Below, piece by piece: positions 1 through 6,448 of a DNA stretch of 10,907 bases. Source of the stretch: Bacteroidales bacterium (GTDB taxonomy: Bacteria; Bacteroidota; Bacteroidia; Bacteroidales; Muribaculaceae). The stretch is taken from positions 1 to 10,907 of the forward strand of contig JAUNCU010000059.1 of the NCBI GenBank assembly GCA_030526455.1, in the 5' to 3' direction. Made by a program: the position numbers and the translations under genes. Below the pieces are notes generated by a model. The model saw only the letters and a program-made list of their open reading frames with translations. It did not search any database and was not told the DNA's origin. The stretch's first letter is position 1; every line of letters begins with the position of its first letter.

Positions 1-18
1 CTCAGGACTTGTTGAATT

Positions 19-34
19 GTAGACTCGTAGACTC
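19..34. repeat. tandem duplication of an 8-bp word upstream of the first gene
   Basis: The 8-mer GTAGACTC occurs twice head to tail (19-26 and 27-34), ending 12 nt before the first start codon. No TAnnTTTG promoter box is visible in the 46 nt available, so the promoter may lie outside the window or be of another type. The duplication may be chance or a small regulatory repeat. Confidence 0.45.
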
Positions 35-46
35 AAAGAAATAAAC

Positions 47-361
47 ATGAAACGAATTTTCTTGATAGCCTTGATGGCTGTGGTGGGCATGTGTGCCACC
101 GTCGGTGCGCAGAATTTGCGTGACCGTTCTGGCTCCTACATGGGCCAAATCGACAGTAATGGCAACGTGCGCGACCGCTCTGGCTCTTACATTGGCCAGA
201 TCGATAACAACGGCAATGTGCGCGACCGCTCGGGGTCGCTCAAGGGTAGGGTGGAGAGCGACGGCACGCTGCGCGACCGCTCTGGCTCCTACATGGGCAA
301 ATTTGATGGCAAAGTGCAGCGCAAGTATGCCGCCGCCATCCTGTTTTTCGAACTTTTATAA
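47..361 (+). CDS. small exported protein of RDRSGS repeats (5-fold beta-flower-like)
   Basis: A 104-residue protein of unknown function. Residues 1-21 form a signal peptide (MKR, hydrophobic core, likely cleavage after VGA), so it is exported to the periplasm or surface. The mature part is four tandem 17-residue units beginning at residues 24, 41, 58 and 75, each with the pattern [LV]RDRSGSxxGxx[DE]xxG, the last shortened. It ends in a short hydrophobic tail (YAAAILFFELL). From memory, Bacteroidetes have a family of such proteins called '5-fold beta-flower', with similar repeats and an aromatic or hydrophobic tail; this assignment is by eye only. The repeats suggest a small closed beta structure. 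The ATG at 47 is chosen because it gives a complete signal peptide. The next gene starts 12 nt after the stop, so the two are probably co-transcribed. Confidence 0.85.
   Translation: MKRIFLIALMAVVGMCATVGAQNLRDRSGSYMGQIDSNGNVRDRSGSYIGQIDNNGNVRDRSGSLKGRVESDGTLRDRSGSYMGKFDGKVQRKYAAAILFFELL
116..313 (+). repeat. four tandem 51-bp coding repeats (last one shortened)
   Basis: Units begin at 116, 167, 218 and 269. Units 1, 2 and 4 are close in sequence, with mostly third-base changes. Unit 3 departs in both codons and residues (SLKGRVESDGT). The word CGCGACCGCTC is identical in units 2, 3 and 4. Synonymous drift between units indicates selection on the protein rather than a very recent DNA duplication. 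Confidence 0.85.
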
Positions 362-373
362 CACATTATTTAT

Positions 374-1321
374 ATGAAGAAATATTTGATGACTATGGTG
401 ATGACCGCCCTGTGTGCCATCGCCATGAATGCCCAGGTGCGCGACAACTCGTTGTGGACCGATGGCATGGTGATGTATGGCGCCACTTGGGCTGGTGGCG
501 GCACCGTGGTGATGGAAGGTGGCACGCTCCACGAGGGCGGCTACAAATTTGTGCTGAAGAAGGCTGCTTCGGGTGGCTACACCGTTCATCCTGGCCTCGC
601 TGGCGAAGACTACATCAGCATGGGCGCGGGTTGCGTTGCTGGCGACAAGGTGAAATATGAAACCATCCAAGGACTCGGCGTGCTCACTTGCTACCACGGC
701 GGCAAGCCTGTGGCTGTGCTGCACGAACTCAAATGCAGGCTCGACGACTTCATGAAGCAGAGCCGCTACGATGCCTTTGCCGGCAATTACGTCGACATGA
801 ACACTGGCGAGAAGTGGATGTTCACCGTGGAAGGTCGCTACTCGAAAAATGGCGGCAATGTGGCTCCCTACACCGTGCTGAAGGAATACGACATGCCATC
901 GAATGTGATTCTCCTTGCCGACGGCACTACGCTGCTGGTGGAACTCACTGCCGAAGGTCTCAACCTGCGCGCCTGCAAGGTGACTGGCCTCGATGACGAC
1001 ATGGTGGATGAAGTGCACCCAGGTGCCGTGGTGGCTATGCTCAACCGCATCTCTTCGGGCTATGCCAATGGAAAATGGTCGATTGCTACCCACCGCCTCC
1101 TTAATCCTGAAATGCTCGGCGGCTACTCGAAGGAAACCCTCCGACTGATGCGCAACGAAATCTTCGCCCGCAAGGGACAGAAATTCAACAGCGCCGACCT
1201 CAAGGCCTACTTCGCCAAGCAGCCATGGTACAAACCATCGTCCACCGGCACAGCATCGCTCACCCCACTCGAAACTAAAAACGTGGAAATCATTAAAATA
1301 GTAGAAGAATCTAACAACTAG
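374..1321 (+). CDS. exported protein with C-terminal YARHG domain
   Basis: A 315-residue protein of unknown function. A signal peptide (residues 1-20, cleavage after MNA, before QVRDN) marks it as exported. The middle (about 25-235) is a Gly- and beta-rich region that I do not recognise, including a stretch FAGNYVDMNTGEKWMF at 135-150. Residues about 253-288 match the YARHG domain: YSKETLRLMRNEIFARKG, then F..ADLKAYFAKQPWYKP. The signature word is FARKG here instead of YARHG. YARHG domains are typically found near the C-terminus of extracellular or periplasmic bacterial proteins; their function is unknown to me. The gene follows the repeat-protein gene by 12 nt on the same strand, so a two-gene operon of exported proteins is likely. 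A hairpin with a T-run follows the stop. Confidence 0.88.
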   Translation: MKKYLMTMVMTALCAIAMNAQVRDNSLWTDGMVMYGATWAGGGTVVMEGGTLHEGGYKFVLKKAASGGYTVHPGLAGEDYISMGAGCVAGDKVKYETIQGLGVLTCYHGGKPVAVLHELKCRLDDFMKQSRYDAFAGNYVDMNTGEKWMFTVEGRYSKNGGNVAPYTVLKEYDMPSNVILLADGTTLLVELTAEGLNLRACKVTGLDDDMVDEVHPGAVVAMLNRISSGYANGKWSIATHRLLNPEMLGGYSKETLRLMRNEIFARKGQKFNSADLKAYFAKQPWYKPSSTGTASLTPLETKNVEIIKIVEESNN

Positions 1322-1333
1322 GAAACAGGCTAC

Positions 1334-1380
1334 ACGGGGATTTCTGAAGGCATCATCGGTGCATTCGAGTTCCCCGTTTT
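1334..1380 (+). terminator. possible intrinsic terminator after the YARHG gene
   Basis: ACGGGGA (1334-1340) pairs with TCCCCGT (1371-1377). Inside it GAAGGCA (1346-1352) pairs with TGCATTC (1360-1366) with one mismatch, leaving a 7-nt loop. The right arm is followed by a short T-run (1377-1380). The internal loop and short T-run make it a weak candidate. It would separate the two-gene unit from the phosphodiesterase gene. Confidence 0.4.
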
Positions 1381-1401
1381 CGGTTTCTTGAAAATCGCAT
1401 T

Positions 1402-2601
1402 ATGACTCGCATATTTTTCTCTTTGCTTGTGGCGCTCATGGCTGTGGCGTCGTGGGCGGTCAATAATGAGCAGTACACGATTATTGTGTCGCTCGACGGT
1501 TTCCGTTGGGATTACCCCGAAACCTACAACACGCCTTTCTTCCGCTCGATGGCTGAGCGTGGGGTGAAGGCGGTGATGTCGCCTTCGTTCCCGTCGAAGA
1601 CGTTCCCTAATCATTACACCCTCGCCACGGGCTTGGTGCCCGATCATCACGGGATTATCGCCAATTCGTTCCGCATCCGCGCCACGGGCAAGCGTTACGC
1701 GCTGGGCAATGCCGAAACCCGCGACGATGTGAACAACTATGGCGGCGACCCCATCTGGATGACGGCGAAGCGACAGGGCGTCACCACTGCCACGGTCTAC
1801 TGGGTGGGCAGCGACCTTCCCATTCAGGGCGGATATGCCCACTATTGGCAGAACTACCAGAAGAAGCCGCTGCTCACCGATGTGCAACGTGCCGATGAGG
1901 TGGTGCGCCTGCTTCAACTGCCTGAGAATGAGCGTCCGCATTTCATTATGTGCTACTTCGAAGAGCCCGACCACACTGGCCATGTGGCTGGCCCCGTGAC
2001 GCGCGACTGCCGTAAAGAGGTGGAACGCCTCGACTCGCTGATGGCCTACATGTGGAATCGCATCAGCCTGCTACCCGAGGCGAGCAAGGTGAATTTGATC
2101 GTGACGGGCGACCACGGCATGGCGTGGACCGATGCCGACCGCACTGTGCCCGTGAGAAAGTATATCAAGAAGGACTGGGTGATAGCCGTGGATGGCGACC
2201 TGCCTGCCAACGTCTATGTAAAAGAGCCTCAATATGTGGATTCTATTCTCTTGGCGCTCAAGAATGTGGACCACATTCGTGCATGGCGAAAGAGCGAAAT
2301 TCCAGAGTATCTGCACTATGGGTCGAATCCCAACGTGGGCGATGTGGTGGTGCTCCCCGATGTGGGATGGCTGTTCACCGACCGCAAGGTGCGCTGTGGC
2401 GGCAGCCACGGTTTCGACCACACCTGCGCCGACATGCAAGTGGCGTTCCGCGCCATGGGACCCGCATTCAAGGTGGACTACGTGAAACCCGACAAGTTCC
2501 GCAACGTGTGCATCTACCCACTGCTATGCCACCTGCTCGACGTGAAGCCTTCGCCCAACGATGGCTCCCTCGCCGAAGTGGCCGATATCCTGAAAAAATA
2601 A
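1402..2601 (+). CDS. exported nucleotide pyrophosphatase/phosphodiesterase (alkaline phosphatase superfamily)
   Basis: A 399-residue enzyme of the type I phosphodiesterase/nucleotide pyrophosphatase (NPP) family, expected to hydrolyse phosphodiester or pyrophosphate bonds (nucleotides, or lipid-type diesters) with two zinc ions. Residues 1-19 are a signal peptide ending near SWA, so it acts in the periplasm or on the surface. Metal ligands and nucleophile are all present: D32 (SLDGFRWD), nucleophile T67 (PSKTFPNHY), D190 and H194 (EPDHTGH), D237-H238 (TGDHGM), H336 (GGSHGFDH). N88, 21 residues after T67, fits the substrate-phosphate Asn of NPPs. Length is normal for the bacterial single-domain family. 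The natural substrate cannot be told from sequence. The ATG at 1402 is supported by the signal peptide. No clear -7 box is seen in the 80-nt spacer upstream. Confidence 0.93.
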   Translation: MTRIFFSLLVALMAVASWAVNNEQYTIIVSLDGFRWDYPETYNTPFFRSMAERGVKAVMSPSFPSKTFPNHYTLATGLVPDHHGIIANSFRIRATGKRYALGNAETRDDVNNYGGDPIWMTAKRQGVTTATVYWVGSDLPIQGGYAHYWQNYQKKPLLTDVQRADEVVRLLQLPENERPHFIMCYFEEPDHTGHVAGPVTRDCRKEVERLDSLMAYMWNRISLLPEASKVNLIVTGDHGMAWTDADRTVPVRKYIKKDWVIAVDGDLPANVYVKEPQYVDSILLALKNVDHIRAWRKSEIPEYLHYGSNPNVGDVVVLPDVGWLFTDRKVRCGGSHGFDHTCADMQVAFRAMGPAFKVDYVKPDKFRNVCIYPLLCHLLDVKPSPNDGSLAEVADILKK

Positions 2602-2628
2602 GGCGGGATTCATCCTCCCCTTTTGGTC

Positions 2629-2660
2629 TTGACAAAAGTGATGGGCGCGAATTATTTTTG
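2629..2660 (+). promoter_or_regulatory. Bacteroidetes-type promoter of the terminase gene
   Basis: TTG (2629-2631, within TTGACA) is followed after 21 nt by TATTTTTG (2653-2660), matching the Bacteroidetes -33 TTTG/TTG and -7 TAnnTTTG elements. Transcription would start near 2667, 13 nt before the ATG at 2680. The promoter copy at 8094-8125 has the same 21-nt gap. Confidence 0.6.
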
Positions 2661-2677
2661 CGCCCAAAAACTTTTTT
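2634..2677. repeat. inverted repeat around the -7 box upstream of the terminase gene
   Basis: GGGCGC (2643-2648) pairs with GCGCCC (2660-2665), extended outward by AAAAGT (2634-2639) with ACTTTT (2670-2675). The loop contains the -7 box. It could be an operator, the terminator of the upstream phosphodiesterase gene (a six-T run ends at 2677), or both. Confidence 0.5.
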
Positions 2678-2679
2678 AT

Positions 2680-4605
2680 ATGGACAATAATAATGAAAAA
2701 CACCTAGTGGAGCAGGAGGCTCTTCCGCTGCCGCTCCATGAAATGATTGCCGAAAACGCCCGCCGCAACCGAGCCCTCCAGAAGCCCTACGACCCCATTA
2801 CCGGCGAGGGCGCCACGGGCACGCGCGTGCGCACGGTGGTGCCTTGCGTGGGCGAAGTGTGGCTCCCGCAGGAGATGCTCGACCACGAAGATGTGGGCGC
2901 GCTCACCGACGAAGTCGCCTATCAGAAGGTGCGCATACGCTACGACTTCGAATTCTGGTGTGCACTCTGCGCCACGGTGCGCCACAAGGTGAGCGGGCGC
3001 AATGTGAAACTCCACCTGAATGCCCCGCAGCGCTATGTGCTGGCCAAGATGGAGCGCCAGCGCCTCTCGGGAAAGGGCGTGCGCATGATTCTGCTGAAGG
3101 CGCGCCAGTGGGGCGGATCCACGCTGGTGCTGATGTATATGGCGTGGATTCAACTGGTGCTGTGCAAAAACTGGAACAGCATCATTTGCGGACACAAGCG
3201 CAGCAACTCGAGTGTGATTAAGGGCATGTACACCAAATTGCTGCGCAACTATCCCAAGGCGCTTCTGCCCGAGGGCAAACGCCTCGAATTCCAGACTTTT
3301 GAGGGAAATGCGAATGCAAAAATCATCACCGGCCGCGACTGCCTGGTGCTGATGGGATCGGCGCAGACCGACGATGTGGTGCGTGGCTACGACATTGCCA
3401 TGGCCCACTTGAGCGAGGTGGCGTTCTGGCCGTCGTCCACGATGCGTAACCCCGAAGACGTGATGCGCTCCATCGACGGCACCCTGCTGGTAGGCGGCCT
3501 CACGGTGGAGGTGCTTGAGTCCACCGCCAATGGCATCGGCACCTATTTCCACAAGGAATGGCTCAACTCGCAGAAAGGCATCACCGACAAGGAGGCGGTG
3601 TTCGTGCCGTGGCATAAGATTGAAATCTATCGCCTGCCGCTCGACGAGGGCGAGAAGGTGGAGGCGCTGTGGCAGCGTTTCGACACCTACGAGCGCAACC
3701 TTTGGCACTCGGGCTGCACCCTGGAGATGATCAAGTGGTATCATGAGAAGCGCAAAGGCTACCTCAGCCACGAGAAGATGATGGCCGAATTTCCCAGCAA
3801 TTCCATCGAGGCATTTTCCACCACCAGCAGTTGCGTGTTTCCGCTGGCGCGCCTCGATGCCATGCGCGAGCAGTGCTGCGACCCCATCGCTCAAGGCGAA
3901 CTCAAATTGCTTCACGGTCAGTGGAAGGTGGTGAAGGAGGGAAAGCCGCGGTTCAAGGTGTGGAAGATGCCCGATGAGCACTTGATTAACGGCCGCTATG
4001 TGGTGGGCGTGGATGTGGGCGGGCGCACCGACAAGGCCGACTACTCGGTGATTTCGGTGCTGGAGTGCCAAGGCGAACGCTGCGAAACTGTGGCGCAATG
4101 GCGCGGACACATCGACCACGACTTGCTCATCGACAAGGCTATCGACATCGCATCGTTCTACGGCTATGCCCTGCTTGCGGTGGAAAGCAACACGCTCGAA
4201 ACCAATCGCGCCGACAGCCGTTCGGCATTGCTGATGAAGCAACTGAACACTTACCGCAACCTCTATCGGAGAAAAGTGGGGTCGACCATGAATGTGGGCT
4301 ACCAAACCAACAAGAAAACCAAGCCTCAACTCATCGACAACATTGTGAGAATGGTGAGAGACGGGCGCTTCGTGGAGCACGATTCCGACGCCATCGACGA
4401 AATGAGTTGGTACGAGGAAAAGCCGGGCGGAACACTGGGCGCCATCAAAGGCAAGCACGACGATATAGTAATGTCAAGAGCCATCGCGTTGATGGCAAAC
4501 AACTCCACCAGCATCATCCCCGACACTACCAACTTCCCCAAAGCCCAATCCGAAACCCACCCACAATCCCAATCCAAAGACACCACCCAACTAGCCACCC
4601 AATAA
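2680..4605 (+). CDS. phage-type terminase large subunit (orphan)
   Basis: A 641-residue protein with the two domains of a large terminase, the DNA-packaging motor and nuclease of tailed phages. ATPase domain: Walker A-like KARQWGGST (140-148), Walker B with catalytic glutamate in AMAHLSEVAFW (E246), coupling motif ESTANG (280-285). Nuclease domain of RNase H fold: GVDVGG (D445), VESN (E502), KHDD (D594/D595). All key residues are present, so it looks functional. The start at 2680 is chosen over an in-frame TTG at 2623 because the promoter and inverted repeat occupy 2629-2677. Residues from about 610 are a polar Ser/Thr/Gln-rich tail encoded by very G-poor DNA. No small terminase, portal, protease or capsid gene is visible in the window, so it may be a prophage relic, a lone domesticated gene, or the edge of an unusual element. 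Confidence 0.9.
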   Translation: MDNNNEKHLVEQEALPLPLHEMIAENARRNRALQKPYDPITGEGATGTRVRTVVPCVGEVWLPQEMLDHEDVGALTDEVAYQKVRIRYDFEFWCALCATVRHKVSGRNVKLHLNAPQRYVLAKMERQRLSGKGVRMILLKARQWGGSTLVLMYMAWIQLVLCKNWNSIICGHKRSNSSVIKGMYTKLLRNYPKALLPEGKRLEFQTFEGNANAKIITGRDCLVLMGSAQTDDVVRGYDIAMAHLSEVAFWPSSTMRNPEDVMRSIDGTLLVGGLTVEVLESTANGIGTYFHKEWLNSQKGITDKEAVFVPWHKIEIYRLPLDEGEKVEALWQRFDTYERNLWHSGCTLEMIKWYHEKRKGYLSHEKMMAEFPSNSIEAFSTTSSCVFPLARLDAMREQCCDPIAQGELKLLHGQWKVVKEGKPRFKVWKMPDEHLINGRYVVGVDVGGRTDKADYSVISVLECQGERCETVAQWRGHIDHDLLIDKAIDIASFYGYALLAVESNTLETNRADSRSALLMKQLNTYRNLYRRKVGSTMNVGYQTNKKTKPQLIDNIVRMVRDGRFVEHDSDAIDEMSWYEEKPGGTLGAIKGKHDDIVMSRAIALMANNSTSIIPDTTNFPKAQSETHPQSQSKDTTQLATQ

Positions 4606-4664
4606 CACCCCTCGCCTGTCAGAAAACATTGGACTATAGCCAAAACGCTAGGCGGCCCACCTCC

Positions 4665-4686
4665 GCCGTCGGAGACGGCTTATTAT
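4665..4686 (+). terminator. weak intrinsic terminator candidate downstream of the terminase gene
   Basis: GCCGTC (4665-4670), loop GGA, GACGGC (4674-4679), followed by TTATTAT. The stem is strong but the T-tract is interrupted. It competes with an overlapping hairpin, CTCCG (4661-4665) with CGGAG (4670-4674). Confidence 0.35.
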
Positions 4687-4692
4687 GGTTAA

Positions 4693-4742
4693 CTCCATGC
4701 AAGCGAGTGAATTGCGTAGCAATTCTCGAGCGCGGCTTGGAG
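4693..4742. repeat. 50-bp nested dyad
   Basis: Three nested stems: CTCC (4693-4696) with GGAG (4739-4742), AAGC (4701-4704) with GCTT (4735-4738), and a perfect 7-bp GAATTGC (4709-4715) with GCAATTC (4719-4725) around the loop GTA. The outer stems are short and separated by unequal bulges. It may be a structured RNA, a cruciform or part of a dispersed element; I cannot identify the family. Confidence 0.5.
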
Positions 4743-4890
4743 ATAAGGAACAGCAAAGAAAAGAGCCTCGGAGAGGGTCGGTTATGGAAGAAACTCAAGT
4801 TTACGCCCCCTCCCCGCCACTTCCAGCAAGAGAAAGACAGCATAGTCCAGAAGAAGAGAGCAATGCCATCGATGGCAGAGACAGTAAAAA

Positions 4891-4923
4891 CTTTATAACA
4901 AAAGAACCGTCCCTTTGTTATAA
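4891..4923 (+). repeat. REP-like hairpin, copy 1
   Basis: Arms TTTATAACAAA (4892-4902) and TTTGTTATAAA (4914-4924) are perfectly complementary over 11 bp. After one A/C mismatch, G4904 and C4912 close the 7-nt loop AACCGTC (4905-4911). The 33 bp 4891-4923 recur as a perfect reverse complement at 5009-5041. Confidence 0.9.
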
Positions 4924-5008
4924 AAATAATAATATAATAGAAATATTTGTTTAATACTTTATTGGTATAATAAAAAGCCGTATATAAGATTGTAAATAAT
5001 AAGCAAGA

Positions 5009-5041
5009 TTATAACAAAGGGACGGTTCTTTTGTTATAAAG
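5009..5041 (-). repeat. REP-like hairpin, copy 2 (inverted copy of 4891-4923)
   Basis: Perfect 33-bp reverse complement of copy 1, 85 bp away (spacer 4924-5008, very AT-rich). The loop reads GACGGTT on the + strand. Two inverted REP-like units with a short spacer form a BIME-like pair of 151 bp. Confidence 0.9.
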
Positions 5042-5071
5042 AGTGAGAGGAATTGGGGCGGTATTAATCAA

Positions 5072-5110
5072 AAAAATAGATAAAAGGAACCGTCCCTTTT
5101 ATCTATTTTT
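5072..5110 (-). terminator. REP-like hairpin, copy 3, with a different stem; probable terminator of the minus-strand operon
   Basis: AAAAATAGATAAAAGG (5072-5087) pairs perfectly over 16 bp with 5095-5110 around the loop AACCGTC (5088-5094), the same loop as copies 1 and 2 but on an unrelated stem. Read on the minus strand it lies 22 nt past the stop of the DUF6048 gene and is followed by a run of T, as expected for an intrinsic terminator. Confidence 0.7.
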
Positions 5111-5132
5111 GCGTATTTTGTGTTGCGTTTTT

Positions 5133-5987
5133 TTATTTCTTTTTTGTTTTTGGCTCTTCTTTTTTGGGCCATTTGTGGAGGGTGAGTGGGAGGGTGTAGT
5201 ATACGCTCATGGTGAAGCCGAAACTTTTGTCGCGGTCGCCGTAGCCTGGGATGAACCAGGCGCGTGACTGGGCGTTTTTCTTCTCGGTGAACACACCGCG
5301 GTAGCGTGCCTGCCAACCGAGGTCGAGGTTTTTCCACAGGTTCACGCGCAGCCCCATCAGGAATTCGCCCCACAGGGCATGGCCGCTCTGGCCGGTGATT
5401 GAAAATTCGTCGCTTTCCTGCCAGTAGTGGTCTTGATAGTGCACGTCGGTCACGTCGTATTTGAAGGCTGAGAAGCCGATGCGCAGGCCTGCGTACACCT
5501 GATAGCGTGGGTCGTGCTTGAAGGTGAAGTTATAGTTGGCGCCGAGTTTGAAGTAAGGGGCGAGTTTGCCTTTGTAGGTGAAGTTCATGTCGTCGGGCGT
5601 GTTGTTGGCAAATCCCACACCCAGTTCCACTTCGGGCTGAAGTCGGTTCCACATGTTGAGTGTGGTGCTCACGCCGAAACTGCCATATTTCTGGCCGAAA
5701 GCCATGAGCAGCGCGTCGCCGAAGTTCACGCCGAAGATGGCTTGCGTGAGCAGCGGGTAGCGTGGATACACGCGGCTGAGCGAGTCGCGGCGCAGTTCGG
5801 CGGCTGCCGATGCGGTGTCGCCTTCCAGATAGCGCTGCACCACTTCTTCCTTCGTTCCCTTTGCGGGGCGGAGCACGGTGTTGGTGCTAGGCTTCACGGG
5901 CGTGATGCGGCGTTCGTTTTGCTGCGCAAATGCCGTGCTGGCCATCACCACGATGGCGAGAATGATGTGGAGGGCTTTGAGTCTCAT
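5133..5987 (-). CDS. DUF6048-like outer-membrane beta-barrel protein
   Basis: A 284-residue protein with a signal peptide (residues 1-21, cleavage after AFA, before QQNERR). After a charged linker (about 22-75) comes a barrel-like region of alternating strands rich in Tyr, Phe and Gly (GVNFGDALLMAFGQKYGSFG, WNRLQPEVELGVGFANN, PYFKLGANYNFTF, VYAGLRIGFSAFKYDV, ALWGEFLMGLRVNLWKNLDLGWQARYRG, FGFTMSVYYTLPLTL). The C-terminus is a Lys-rich tail (KKEEPKTKKK). I assign it to DUF6048 from memory of the Bacteroidales family, which sits beside DUF6452 as here. Its start overlaps the DUF6452 stop by 4 nt (ATGA, 5984-5987), implying translational coupling. Molecular function is unknown; a small outer-membrane barrel is the best structural inference. 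A hairpin follows the stop. Confidence 0.82.
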   Translation of the reverse strand: MRLKALHIILAIVVMASTAFAQQNERRITPVKPSTNTVLRPAKGTKEEVVQRYLEGDTASAAAELRRDSLSRVYPRYPLLTQAIFGVNFGDALLMAFGQKYGSFGVSTTLNMWNRLQPEVELGVGFANNTPDDMNFTYKGKLAPYFKLGANYNFTFKHDPRYQVYAGLRIGFSAFKYDVTDVHYQDHYWQESDEFSITGQSGHALWGEFLMGLRVNLWKNLDLGWQARYRGVFTEKKNAQSRAWFIPGYGDRDKSFGFTMSVYYTLPLTLHKWPKKEEPKTKKK

Positions 5988-6448
5988 CGCATGTGAATTT
6001 TAAATGTCACGGCATTTTCGTTGGTCACCACTGGTCGCACGAGTGTGATGGAGTCGATGGCGTGGCGTGTGTAGCCGAATCCCTTGATTTCAAAATTGAG
6101 CATGGCGCCGCAGTCCACGCTGGCAAATGCAGGAGTGGAACTGTAGTCGATGCTGATGGTGTCGCGAAGGTCGCCGCCGTCGAGGTTGTAGTCGATCTCA
6201 AACTGGCAATTGCTCGCCTTCGGGCGCAGGGGCAAATACACCTCGGTCACGGTCTGCTGCTTGAGCAGCAGGCTGTCGCCCGGAGCGCCAAGGCCGCGCA
6301 GACTGATGTCGGAGAGGCTCACGGCCTTTCCGCTCTTAAAGAAGCCGGCCAGCGGTATGCTCGAACTGTTGTCGGTGCACCCGTCGCCGCTGCATGCGCT
6401 CAGCGTCATTGCGGCCGCAATGGCCATCATTGCTATCGCTTTGTTCAT
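5984..6448 (-). CDS. DUF6452-like lipoprotein
   Basis: A 154-residue protein with a lipoprotein signal: hydrophobic residues 4-16 and lipobox LSAC with lipidated C19. The following SGDG is not a classic Bacteroidetes surface-export signal, so periplasm-facing anchoring is possible. Family-like words are CTDNSSSIPLAGFF (24-37), LRGLGAPGDSLLLKQQ, VYLPLRP, and a C-terminal IDSITLVRPVVTNENAVTFKIHM. These fit my memory of DUF6452, whose usual neighbour is DUF6048. The start overlaps the stop of the glycosyltransferase gene (ATGA, 6445-6448) and its own stop overlaps the next start. No function is established to my knowledge; a lipoprotein partner of the barrel protein is an inference from coupling. 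Confidence 0.82.
   Translation of the reverse strand: MNKAIAMMAIAAAMTLSACSGDGCTDNSSSIPLAGFFKSGKAVSLSDISLRGLGAPGDSLLLKQQTVTEVYLPLRPKASNCQFEIDYNLDGGDLRDTISIDYSSTPAFASVDCGAMLNFEIKGFGYTRHAIDSITLVRPVVTNENAVTFKIHMR

Larger units (their letters stand above)
4606..5132. other. 527-bp gene-free, repeat-rich spacer
   Basis: No open frame here has a credible start, composition or family match. The left half (to about 4890) has gene-like GC content and several dyads: hairpins at 4661-4679, a nested dyad at 4693-4742, and the 12-bp palindrome GCCATCGATGGC at 4865-4876. It could be a decayed gene or an intergenic repeat element. The right half (4891-5110) is AT-rich and holds three REP-like hairpins. Confidence 0.7.

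Noticed and set aside
374..420. Similarity of the mature N-termini of the first two exported proteins (QNLRDRSGS and QVRDNS)
   Set aside because: Too short to indicate homology; the second protein has no further RDRSGS units.
2623..2679. 19-codon N-terminal extension of the terminase from a TTG start
   Set aside because: This stretch holds the promoter and inverted repeat; the ATG at 2680 lies just downstream of the inferred transcription start.
2704..4458. 584-codon open frame on the minus strand
   Set aside because: It is antisense to the well-supported terminase gene, has no family motif and is rich in His, Ala and Val, as expected for a complement shadow of GC-rich coding DNA.
4065..4898. 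277-codon plus-strand frame running from inside the terminase gene into the spacer
   Set aside because: Arg/His-rich out-of-frame translation in its first part and dyad-rich spacer in the rest; no coherent domain.
4685..4954. 89-codon plus-strand frame in the spacer
   Set aside because: It runs through the nested dyad and into the first REP-like hairpin, with no promoter, family match or plausible fold.
4891..5041. The 33-bp inverted pair read as ends of an insertion sequence or MITE
   Set aside because: The inner 85 bp encode nothing, no flanking target-site duplication is visible, and each end is itself a hairpin with a loop shared by a third lone copy, which fits REP/BIME units better. 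A MITE is not fully excluded.
5104..5111. TATTTTTG, a formal match to the -7 box on the + strand
   Set aside because: It lies in the arm of hairpin copy 3 and points into the 3' end of a minus-strand gene; no plus-strand gene follows.
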